Below, one piece after another: positions 47,555 through 57,292 of a DNA stretch of 64,000 bases. Each line of letters starts with the position of its first letter. Position 1 is the stretch's first letter. The stretch is taken from contig NC_051128.1 in NCBI RefSeq assembly GCF_014839805.1, positions 13,034,466 to 13,098,465 of the forward strand, given 5' to 3'. The notes under the pieces were generated by a model that ran no database searches, had not been told where the DNA came from, and saw only the letters and a list, made by a program, of their open reading frames with translations. The position numbers were made by a program, and so were the translations under genes. The DNA is from Manduca sexta (lineage: Eukaryota > Arthropoda > Insecta > Lepidoptera > Sphingidae).

Positions 47555-48095
47555 ACGTTAAGGAAAAAATTAAAAATAAAGAAAATTGTAAAATTGAAAG
47601 CACTTCGTGAAAAATCTAGAAGAAAAAGAGAGTTTAAAAGAAAGTGGCAAATTTAGCAAATATTCTTATAGAGCTGAAGGATAGATGCCTTATTAATGGA
47701 AAAGATGGTGACTTACTTTCATCAATTGACTCTCTTAACAAAGACTATTTAAAGAAGGTTATTTGTCCTCTTCTAAAATAAAATATACTCCAGAGTTGCG
47801 TAAATTTGCATTATGTTTAAATTTTATTAGCCCCGAGAGCATACAAGTTTGTAATAAATACGTTTAATTCTAGTTTACTACATCCGTCCACCCTAAGACA
47901 TTCGTATAAAAGTATTGACGGTAGCCCTGGATTTATGTACTAATGAATCACTTCAATGAATTAAATTATTGGTTAAACGTGCCAGGGACAAGAAATATAT
48001 TGTGCTGTAAGTCGTAGATGAAATGGCGCTACGTAAACATGTACAGAGGGACGGTAAAAGCTGTGTTAGATTAGTAAATTTTGGCTAAGTTTTAT
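47555..48095 (+). pseudogene. P-element/THAP9-type transposase relic, unit 1
   Basis: Pieces in order and in different frames: basic coiled-coil (K-A-L-R-E-K-S-R-R-K-R), I-E-L-K-D-R-C-L-I-N-G-K-D-G, then P-R-A-Y-K-F-V-I-N-T-F-N and L-L-H-P-S-T-L-R, S-I-D-G-S-P-G-F, then R-A-R-D-K-K-Y-I-V-L, a stop, V-V-D-E-M-A-L-R-K-H-V. These match the region after the THAP finger and the start of the catalytic fold of P-element and THAP9 transposases. Stops and frameshifts make it dead. Confidence 0.7.
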
Positions 48096-48101
48096 ATAAT
48101 A

Positions 48102-48416
48102 ATGTCAGCCCTGTATTATATACTGTCCCACTGTTGGGCACGGGCGTCCTCTACTACTGAGAGGGAATAGGCCCTAGTCCACCAGGCTGGCCTAGTGCGG
48201 ATTGGTAGACTTCACACACCCTCGAAAATTCCTAATAGAGAATTTCTCAGGTATGCATATTTCCTCACAATGTTTTCCTTCACCGTTAGAGCAAGCGATA
48301 ATTCACAAAGAATGCACACATGATTTTTTAGAAAAGTCAGAGGTGTGTGCCCTTGGGTTTTGAACCTGCGGACATTCGTCTTGGCAGTCCGTTCCATACC
48401 CAATTATGCTATCGCC
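48102..48416 (-). mobile_element. tRNA-derived SINE (family 1), left member of a head-to-head pair
   Basis: It reads in reverse from 'cagccctgtattatatactg' to 'gctatcgccgc'. Together with the next copy it forms a ~600-bp imperfect palindrome centred at about 48418. Confidence 0.75.
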
Positions 48417-48419
48417 GCT

Positions 48420-48712
48420 TGCGGTGGCGGCTATAGCCTAGTTCAAATCCCAAGGGCACACACCTCTGACTTTTTAAACAATTATATGTGTATTATTTGT
48501 GAATTATCGCTTGTTTTAACGGTTAAGAAAAATATCGTACAGAAACCTGCATATCTGAGAAGTTACTTATAGGAATTTTGAGGGTGCGTAAAGTTTATCA
48601 ATCCGCACTAGGCCAGCGTGGTGGACTAAGGCCTAATCCCTCTCAATAATAGAGGAGGCATGTGCCCAGCAGTGGGAAATATAAAATACAGTGACGATAT
48701 TAATATTTATAT
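48420..48712 (+). mobile_element. tRNA-derived SINE (family 1), right member, head-deleted
   Basis: 'ggcggctatagcctagttca' jumps directly to 'aatcccaagggcacacacct', so about 45 bp of the head between the A and B boxes is deleted. The tail reads 'aaatacagtgacgatatt'. Confidence 0.75.
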
Positions 48713-48744
48713 GATTAGGTATGGTAGCAAAGTATTCCAAAATA

Positions 48745-49010
48745 ATGGTGGCATATATAAACGTAACCTTTTGGTTCGAAGCGAGATAGGGGGACCACTA
48801 CTTGGTGAATATTTAGTAAGAGAATCATAGTTAAAGTCGAAGGTCGCAACACCTGTCATTGGTCGCGGAGTAACTTTACGTTTACTGATATTTCCGTCCT
48901 AGACAACTTCTGGGGAGCTCATGGATACCTTTGACGTACAGTATGGAGAGTAGGTCAAACAGAATCTCGTTTCTTCTAGTCGTCAGTCAGTCATAGTCAA
49001 ATGCACCAAT
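48745..49010 (+). repeat. Block with an inverted relative at 27480-27740
   Basis: 'ggatacctttgacgtacagt' and 'acctgtcattggtcg' occur here, in unit 2 (about 55790-56050) and in reverse at 27.5 kb. It starts about 1.2 kb upstream of genes 5 and 6. Non-coding; either a repeat or a shared upstream element. Confidence 0.5.
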
Positions 49011-49875
49011 AACATTATAAGTTTTATGTTATAATACATTTTTCATAATAATTATTGCAGTTTATATCACTTAAGTAAAATGTAAAAGTAAAATATGTCT
49101 ATACGTCTGAGTGAAAATTATGGGTTTTTCATTAAATTATTGATTACCCATAGTTTTTTTTATTTATTACAAACACATTGAAAGACAATCTGAATATACG
49201 TCGGATTTTTTTTTATCAAAACGTTAAAGAAAAACGTCTTATAAGCGCATGGATCAATAATAATTTTCAAAGATTTCGTAAAACAAAGTCGTATATATAG
49301 AGAAGTGTTTCGTTATTCCAAAAAACAAACACTGATTATATCATCAGAATGAATTTTAACGAAAATAAATACTTACAAAAATCTAGTTTTACCTTCTTGC
49401 TACAAAATGGTACATATCTCGACTTGTACCCACACCAGAGTGACGTATCACGTCATCGTCATGCGAAGGCGCAACGGTGTGGCTATGACCCAACCATTAT
49501 CATCTTTCTAATTCCGTGTAGCCCCAACGCGGTAGCCAAACGCTACGAAAATATATTTTACATATTATTATCTCATGTCATACCTATATCTGAACTGACT
49601 TAATAAGACGAAATATACTTACCGGAATTTATGTTATATTGGTCATTCCGTACTTAGTCCGATTTTGACCTTCATAATGTTCAAATCTATTTGTAGAACA
49701 TTGCATCATACGGATTCATACAAGACTTTCTATGCTACAACCAACAATGCATCAACGTGAGATGAACGCCTCGGACGATGCGCCGCGTCGCGCCGAATTG
49801 CCCATTTTTATAAAAATGCGTTGTAATACAGTTCACTTCTGCACTTAGTGTGGGAACGTTCGGCTGTACGCATCT

Positions 49876-49912
49876 CATATATTGTAACATATTTTTACTT
49901 GGGGCTCATTCA
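49876..49912 (+). promoter_or_regulatory. Core promoter of gene 5
   Basis: TATA-like CATATATTG at 49876-49884 and initiator TCATTCA at 49906-49912. The following leader 'cgtagcgcacgaaagttatc' is shared with genes 2 and 6. Confidence 0.5.
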
Positions 49913-49951
49913 CTCGGTGGTCGTCAATCGTAGCGCACGAAAGTTATCGAT

Positions 49952-50354
49952 ATGAAGTGGTTTTCGTTGTTCGTGTTGTGGTTGTGCCTTATTAGCGCGT
50001 TGGCGATGCCGCATGGATATAATGATACTGTCACTGTGTCTACGGAAACAATTCTTTCGAGAAAGAAACGCCACGTGCTCCTTGGATTTAAATGCCCAAA
50101 GGGATACGTAAAACTATTAAAAGTGTGCATCAAGTAAGTAATTTAACTATTATTACATGTAGTGATTTATTATGATAATTTTAAATTTGGAATCTTTAAA
50201 CATCATTCGATTTCTGATGAAATTCCTTATTGTTTTATCTTGCGTTTGTGTTTTTTGTAAATCGTTCTTAAACGGTTTTCAGTTTTTTTTTTTCAAAGAT
50301 TTGTCGAGTATTAGTAATATAACCGTCCTACATGATGCTGATAACAGAAAATGA
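49952..50354 (+). CDS. Gene 5: secreted two-cysteine peptide precursor, clade B (two exons)
   Basis: Exon 1 is 49952-50133 and exon 2 is 50315-50354, with a 181-bp phase-2 intron. Signal peptide 1-18; propeptide M-P-H-G-Y... ending R-K-K-R (37-40), a strong furin site; mature peptide with C-P-K-G-Y...C (C48, C59). The TAA after exon 1 lies in the donor GTAAGT. A T-run and acceptor gtattag lead to -N-N-I-T-V-L-H-D-A-D-N-R-K and TGA: 73 residues, mature 33. An earlier acceptor (tttcaaag) would give -K-F-V-E-Y instead, but gene 2 lacks it. It has the same layout as gene 2. It is exported; function unknown. Confidence 0.8.
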
Positions 50355-50504
50355 TATAAGTACAATCACAAACGGGATGCATTCCGCTTTGACTCACACT
50401 TAACAGTGGTAAATTCGTTACAAACATTATAATAATTGTAATAGCTGATGTGTATGTTACTTGTATTTAAAATTAATATGTTTTTATTTTGTTGGTGGTA
50501 GATA

Positions 50505-50745
50505 TACTTTATATCCGCCCAGCAAAGCAACCACGTGGCCCACGCGTGTCGCGTTCCGGGATCAGCCTGTGTATAACCGGTTCCAACAGGAACTATAATT
50601 ATGTCGTCAGTCGTTATTCTATTGGACCTCGCTGCACCTGATGGTAAGCGTAGTGGGATCCAGACAGTTTCGTCTGACCTAGATATGATTATATCTCGCC
50701 AGTTGTCACAATTATGCCGGCTTGTTTGTATCCGAACTATGTCGT
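50505..50745 (+). repeat. Repeat family 4 copy (unit 1)
   Basis: 'gtgtcgcgttccgggatcag' through 'ccagttgtcacaattatgcc'. It lies just past exon 2 of gene 5 and would sit in its 3' untranslated region if the transcript is long. Confidence 0.65.
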
Positions 50746-51093
50746 AACTCAAAGGTGTGAAAATATTTGGATGTTTCTAGAATTAATCGCAGAAAACTTA
50801 CTCTTTGGTAATCTCTCGAAGGAATTGAATCCTTTGTATACAAAAAAAGAAACTTTTTTGTGATGATATATACAGATCATAAGCATTGTATTTTTGTTAC
50901 AGAATAAATGATGAAGATTATGATTACTATGAATAAATTGGAAAATGAAACAACTTAGCAACCAAACTATGTAACATTTGAGAATTCCAGTTGAATTTCT
51001 CACCAATGGAAGATGGAGTGTCAATAATGCCATTTTGTGAAGATCTTTATTATTATAATAACGAACGTAAATTAACTTTTATCTAATTACTAG

Positions 51094-51375
51094 TTGACTC
51101 GACAGACGTTGTCCCGTCTTAACTATGAATTTGCAGCGCGCATTTTGTCAATCGCTGACAGTTATTTCAAACAATTGACAGTTATATAAAATTAATATTT
51201 TCGTTAAGTTTTCTTAAATTTTCTAATTTTCCTGGTAATTTTTTGAATTTTTTTTTCATAAGAACCTTCTCCTCACAATAAGAAACACAACAAAAAAGTT
51301 AGTGAAATCGGTCCAGCCGTTCACGCGTGATGGCGTGACCAAGGGAAATAGGGATTCATTTTTATATATATAGAT
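51094..51375 (+). mobile_element. Family 3 element, probably a recombinant of two copies
   Basis: Its left flank (cttttatctaattactagtt) matches that of the 58452 copy, and its right flank (tagatattgtg, then tccagttg) matches that of the 60402 copy in unit 2. The ~1.65 kb between those copies is absent here. Confidence 0.7.
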
Positions 51376-51699
51376 ATTGTGTGATATTTCCAGTTGCATT
51401 AAGTACGAGTATTTAGTATTTTCTTTTTTATATTACAAATGTTGTGTTTTATAATTTATTTGTAATTTATTGTTATTAAACGACCGATTGTGTTCCTTGT
51501 ACTCAAGATGTTTTATGAATTATAAGATTACTTGAAATATGTCGTATTATTTCATAATGTGCTCTGTTGAGGAGTTAATGTAGCATCAATTAAATCAGTG
51601 GCCTTGACCTAATTAATTTTCAATCTGATCTCTTCCATAAACCTAAATTTAAACTAAAAAGTTCTTTAAAAGATTCGGGATTTTTGCCGAAAATATTTA

Positions 51700-51885
51700 A
51701 CAGCTTCTGTCCGCGGCGTCGCCCGCGTTACAAGTTTTCCCGGGATAAAAAGTGTAGTCTACAGCACTATGGAGAAATTAAGCTTCCTATTAATGAAAAA
51801 AAAATCAGAAACCTGAAAATCAGTTCAGTAGTTCCAGAGTTTACCTTACAAACAAACAAAGTTAGAAACTTTAACTTTTTATAAT
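51700..51885 (+). repeat. Non-LTR 3' tail (family 5), unit 1
   Basis: 'gtccgcggcgtcgcccgcgt', 'ttttcccgggataaaaagtg' and 'cagttcagtagttccagag'. Paralogous with 60965-61165. The open frame at 51684-51884 is only this tail. Confidence 0.6.
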
Positions 51886-52081
51886 GTTAGTATAGATTCA
51901 TGGTTCATTTTTGGTAAAATGATTTCATGCATAGCAGAAACACAACGCATTTCATTGTACCGCTATAAACCTATAAAGGACGAAATATATCACTACACAC
52001 TGTTTTGCTACATCTCAAAGGAATTAGGCAGCGTTTTCAATGAAAGCTGCCCGTCCACTTGATTGTTTAAATATTTCATTT

Positions 52082-52222
52082 TTTGAATGACAAGACGAGC
52101 TTGCCGTTCGCCAAATGGTAAGCGATACGACCGCCCATAAACAGTAGAAACACCATCCAAAACTTTGAATTACCAACTATTTTTTGGTATTTCACTGCAC
52201 TCGCCATCCTGAGACATGAGGA
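52082..52222 (-). repeat. Truncated repeat family 2 copy at the end of unit 1
   Basis: 'gataagcgatacgaccgccc'-like sequence with 'tgggcggtcg' reversed, ending abruptly at 'ctgagacatgag' where a family 7 piece begins. This abrupt end is a duplication or insertion junction. Confidence 0.65.
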
Positions 52223-52440
52223 CAGAAATAGTTTGATAACTTTTATCAGAATAAGATACGTTGAATAATGTAATGTTGAATGAACAAGGTCGGGAATGCC
52301 GTGACTCACAACATAATCAACCACACTCGCCAAAAGCAACGCTCACTTTTCGTTTCATACGCATATCATTTGAAAATGAATCTTAGTTATGTGTATAGCG
52401 AGTACCATTAGTAATGTGTATAGCGAGTGGTGGGTAGGTA
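52223..52440 (+). repeat. Family 7 piece at the unit 1 / unit 2 junction
   Basis: Matches 45830-46035 and 52940-53145 (gaatgccgtgactcacaaca, gtgtatagcgagtaccatta), so part of the unit occurs a third time at the boundary. Confidence 0.7.
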
Positions 52441-54639
52441 CTAGTTACCGGTGGCGAGCTGGTAGGCGAGCGGCGCGACGTGCAGCGGGCTGCGTCGCAC
52501 GGCGTCGTGCGCGCCCACGCTCGCGGCTCACTGCGCCAGCAGCCGCGCCGTGCGCGCGCACGGAAACCTGCGCCATAACACACACTCTGAACTTATCGCT
52601 TTCGGATTATATTATTCTACTAAGTATCAACCCAGAGTCTAAAATTTGTACCCGATATGGCGATAGGCTTACACCCAATAGGGGATATCCCCTCATATTA
52701 AGGTTTATTTTGAAACCTTAGGTAACTTCATTCACAAAAAACTTGCAAGAAGTTGCAAACGTAAGGTGGAATTTAGGAAAAACACATTCGGTTTAACCAA
52801 ATATGGTTTTGATAATAATTTCATCGATCAACGATAATATAACCTTAAAAATATGTTGGTAAAACAAGTTTATAACTAAGACTGATAATGATATGTCAGC
52901 GGTAATTATCTATATTTATGAATACTATAATTGATGTAACAGAAATAGCTTGATAACCTTTATCAGAATAACATACGATGAATAATGTAATGTTGAATGA
53001 ACAAGGTCGGGAATGCCGTGACTCACAACATAATCAACCACACTCGCCAAAAGCAACGCTCACTTTTCGTTTCATAGGCATATCATTTGAAAATGAATCT
53101 TAGTTATGTGTATAGCGAGTACCATTAGTAATGTGTATAGCGAGTGGTGTGTGTATTTTATTGTTGTGCTCAGTGAAAATATTACTAATTATTAAACATA
53201 CGTAATAGATAGGTACAAATCAGGAATAGTACATACATTTTCGCATATAAAATTTATATAATGAATCGATATATATAGGTACAAACATAATAGTTAGAGA
53301 AAACATATGATTTATTTGGGTGCAAGAGCCGTGCGGATCTATGGATAAATAAATAATATTTTTCTAAGTAAATATAAATGTTTTGCTAATATAATTATGA
53401 TAATGTATTGGATTATTTTTTGTCTAAATTGCTTAAATATTTAATCATGTAATAATTCGTAATTTGGCTATTTGCTGTCTTTATAATATTATTGATACCA
53501 GTATTATTGATTTCAGTTTTTAAATACTGAAGAGGAAGTTAGTAAGGTGCCAAAAGTGGCCTTGCCATGTGAAGAAATTTGAATTTTGGCTGCAGCTGTG
53601 AGTAATATTTTTATTATATTATATTATTTTTTAGTTATCGACTTGTATTATTATTCTTGCCTATTTTATATTTTGTATGGTGCTAATGAACATGCAATCA
53701 TTATTAAATCCTAGATAAAAAGGTTGGATTTGATGCAATTACCAATCACCCTTAGGCAATTTTTTGGTATGGTAGTGTTTAGAGTCATTAAAGCTAGCTA
53801 GAACAAATAAAAAGATAATATTATATATAAGGGTATATCCGTCTTATTGAAATTACGAGGATACTAATCTAAGGGCAGCTTGATAACCGTGTAGGTAAAA
53901 GAGCCAAAAAATCCCTTATTTACCTATACGGCTTTTAAAGCTATCCTTTAATTAGAATCCCGTTTTAATTTTAAAAGACGGATTCACTCCCGTAGGCGAA
54001 ATAGGGCGCTCTGACTATAAATTAGAAATCTCAATAATCACTGAACGCCTTTATAGATCCTGATACCGAATTAAACCTCTAAAGCAAATTTAAAACTAAT
54101 GACAACAATATGCGTTTTTTCAGCTTTAATGTTCTATAAAATGTAAATACGGTAATGAATCCATACCATCTACATCTACTGGGATATTTTCAAAAAATAT
54201 TATGGAAGAACCCCAACTCCATGAAGCTGCTGTAGTAGTGAAATACATCACAATAGCTACAATTGTATGTATCTCTCTAGTATTGTTTCTAATATTGGAT
54301 TGTTTAAGATTTTTACTGTTGTAGCTAATGTCTACTTATAACAATACAAATTCAAATAAGTATAGTGTGATACAAAAAACGGCGGGGCCGCGCACCGCAC
54401 AGTCCACACTGTGTCGCGGTCGCGTTACGGAGCGCTTGAGTCACGTCGTTGCGCGCCGATGGAGGACGAGCGGGGGGCCCGAGGAGCGGGCGCCGGCCGA
54501 ACAACGGCGCGTCGCCGGCACGGCCAGCGGAGCGGCAGGCTTATGGCGGGAATTTTACTCCCAATTTAATCGCGCGCTACTCTGTGTTATTTATGACTTT
54601 TATATACCTACCTACATATTATAATAAAATAATTAATAT

Positions 54640-55150
54640 ATATTAAAAATAAAGAAAATTGTAAAATTGAAAGCACTTCGTGAAAAATCTAGAAGAAAAA
54701 GAGAGTTTAAAAGAAAGTGGCAAATTTAGAAAATATTCTTATAGAGCTGAAGGATGCCTTATTAATGGAAAAGATGGTGACTTACTTTCATCAATTGACT
54801 CTGTTAACAAAGACTTTTTAAAGAAGGTTATTTGTCCTCTTGTAATATAAAATATTCTCCAGAGTTGCGTAAATTTGCATTATGTTTAAATTTTATTACC
54901 CCGAGAGCATACAAGTTTGTAATAAATACGTTTAATTCTAGTTTACTACATCCGTCCACCCTAAGACATTCGTATAAAAGTATTGACGGTAGCCCTGGAT
55001 TTATGTACTAATGAATCACTTCAATGAATTAAATTATTGGTTAAACGTGCCAGGGACAAGAAATATATTGTGCTGTAAGTCGTAGATGAAATGGCGCTAC
55101 GTAAACATGTACAGTGGGACGAAGCTGTGTTGGATTAGTAAATTTTGGCG
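54640..55150 (+). pseudogene. P-element/THAP9-type transposase relic, unit 2
   Basis: The same relic as at 47555-48095, with small differences (a ~40-bp deletion at its start and several substitutions). P-R-A-Y-K-F-V-I-N-T-F-N and S-I-D-G-S-P-G-F are intact in one frame, and the downstream V-V-D-E-M-A-L-R-K-H-V piece is in another. Confidence 0.7.
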
Positions 55151-55162
55151 AAGTTTTATTCT

Positions 55163-55483
55163 ATTCCTGTATTATATATTGTCCTACTGGTGGGCACGGG
55201 CGTCCTCTACTACTGAGAGGGAATAGGCCCTAGTCCACCAGGCTGGCCTAGTGCGGGTTGGTAGACTTCACACACTCTCGAAAATTCCTAATATAGAATT
55301 TCTCAGGTATGCATATTTCCTCACAATGTTTTCCTTCACCGTTAGAGCAAGCGATAATTCACAAAGAATACACACATATTTTTTTAGAAAAGTCAGAGCT
55401 GTTTGCCCTTGGGTTTTGAACCTGCGGACATTCGTCTTGGCAGTCCGTTCCATACCCAATTATGCTATCGCCGCTTGCGGTGG
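55163..55483 (-). mobile_element. tRNA-derived SINE (family 1), left of the unit 2 head-to-head pair
   Basis: Paralogous with 48102-48416; ends at 'gctatcgccgcttgcggtgg'. Confidence 0.75.
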
Positions 55484-55486
55484 CGG

Positions 55487-55760
55487 CTATAGCCTAGTTC
55501 AAATCCCAAGGGCACACACCTCTGACTTTTTAAACAATTATATGTGTATTATTTGTGAATTATCGCTTGTTTTAACGGTTAAGAAATATATCGTACAGAA
55601 ACCTGCATATCTGAGAAGTTATTTATAGGAATTTTGAGGGTGCGTAAAGTTTATCAATCCGCACTAGGCCAGCGTGGTGGACTAAGGCCTAATCCCTCTC
55701 AGTAATAGAGGAGGCATGTGCCCAGCAGTGGGAAATATAAAATACAGTGACGATATTAAT
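55487..55760 (+). mobile_element. tRNA-derived SINE (family 1), right of the unit 2 pair, head-deleted
   Basis: The same head deletion as at 48420, so the pair existed before the tandem duplication. Confidence 0.75.
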
Positions 55761-56457
55761 ATTTATATGATTAAGTATGGTGGCAAAGTATTCCAAAATA
55801 ATGGTGGCATATATAAACGTAACCTTTTAGTTCGAAGCGAGATAAGGAGACCACTACTTGGTGAATATTAAGTAAGAGAATCATAGTTAAAGTCGAATGT
55901 CGCAACACCTGTCATTGGTCGCGGAAACTTTAGGTTTACTGATATTTCGGTCCTAGAAACCTTCTGGGAATTTCATGGATACCTTTGACGTACAGTATGG
56001 AGAGTAGGTCAAACAGAATCTCGTTTCTTCTAGTCGTCAGTCAGTCATAGTCAAATGCACCAATAACATTATAAGTTTTATGTTATAATACATTTTTCAT
56101 AATAATTATTGCAGTTTATATCACTTAAGTAAAATGTAAAAGTAAAATATGTCTATACGTCTGAGTGAAAATTATGGGTTTTCATTAAATTATTGATTAC
56201 CCATAGTTTTTTATTTATCACAAACACATTGAAAGACAATCTGAATATACGTCGGATTTTTTTTATCAAAACGTTAAAGAAAAACATCTTATAAGCACAT
56301 GGATCAATAATAATTTTCAAAGATTTCGTAAAACAAAGTCCTATATATAGAGAAGTGTTTCGCTATTTCAAAAAAAAACACCGAATATATCATCAGAATG
56401 AATTTTAACGAAAATAAATACTTACAAAAATCTAGTTTTACCTTCATACTACAAAAT

Positions 56458-56724
56458 ACATACATAACATATATAACATCACGCATTTTATCCCCGAAGG
56501 CGTATGCAGAGGCGCAACTAGGGCACCCACTTTTCGCCAAGTATGTTCCGTCCCATGATGTGATAGGGGGCGAGCCTATCGCCATATCGGGCACAAATTC
56601 CAGACTCCGGGCTGATACTGAGCAGAAAAAACCCAAATATCACTTTGTCCGACCCGGGATTCGAACCCAGGACCTCAGAGCGCTATTGTACCGGACATGC
56701 AATACAACTACGCCACCGAGGCAG
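56458..56724 (-). mobile_element. tRNA-derived SINE (third type) with 14-bp target duplication
   Basis: On the minus strand it starts 'gactgcctcggtggcgtagt' with B box 'gggttcgaatccc', like a tRNA. TCATACTACAAAAT flanks both sides (56444-56457, 56725-56738). Unit 1 has the empty site (cttgctacaaaatgg near 49400). Inserted after the tandem duplication. Confidence 0.85.
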
Positions 56725-57246
56725 TCATACTACAAAATGGTGTTACATATCTCGTCTCATACTCACATCAGAGTCACGTATCACGTCGTCGTCATGCGTA
56801 GACGCAGCGGTGTGGCTATGACGCGTTCATTATCAACTTTCTAATACCGTGTAGCCCCAACACGGTAGCCAAACGCTACGAAAATATAATTTACATAGTA
56901 TCTCATGTCATACCTATGCCTATGAACTGACCTTAATAAGACGAAATATACCGGAATTTATGTTATATTGGTTATTCCATACTTAGTACGATTTTGACCT
57001 TCATAATGTTCAAGTCTATTTGTAGTACATTGCATCATACGGTTTCATACAAGACTTTCTATGCCACAATCAACAATATACCAACGTGTGATGACTGATG
57101 ACGCGAAAACATCGGACGATATGCCGCGTCGCGCCGAACTGCCCATTCTTATAAGAATGCTTTTCAATACAGTTCACTTCTGCACCTAGTGTGGGAACAT
57201 TCGGCTGTACGCAGCTCATACACTGTAACATATTTTTACTTGGAGC

Positions 57247-57253
57247 TCATTCA
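57247..57253 (+). promoter_or_regulatory. Initiator of gene 6
   Basis: TCATTCA with the same downstream leader as gene 5. The upstream TATA-like CATATATTG of gene 5 reads CATACACTG here, so the TATA match is degraded. Confidence 0.4.
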
Positions 57254-57292
57254 CTCAGTGGTCGTCAATCGTAGCGCACGAAAGTTATCGAT

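Larger units (their letters stand above)
45379..52493 (+). repeat. Tandem segmental duplication, unit 1 (carries gene 5)
   Basis: Homology with unit 2 begins at 'tcgcacggcgtcgtgcgcgc' (45379 and 52495) and is collinear at an offset of 7116-7380 bp. Contents in order: GC-rich junction piece, family 7 repeat, P-element transposase relic, head-to-head SINEs, gene 5, family 4 repeat, family 3 element, family 2 repeat. Confidence 0.85.

Noticed and set aside
47211..47610. Arg/Ala-rich proteins in the GC-rich pocket (also at 54328-54646)
   Set aside because: Two overlapping frames are equally open, as expected from base composition, and they run into AT-rich non-coding sequence and the transposase relic.
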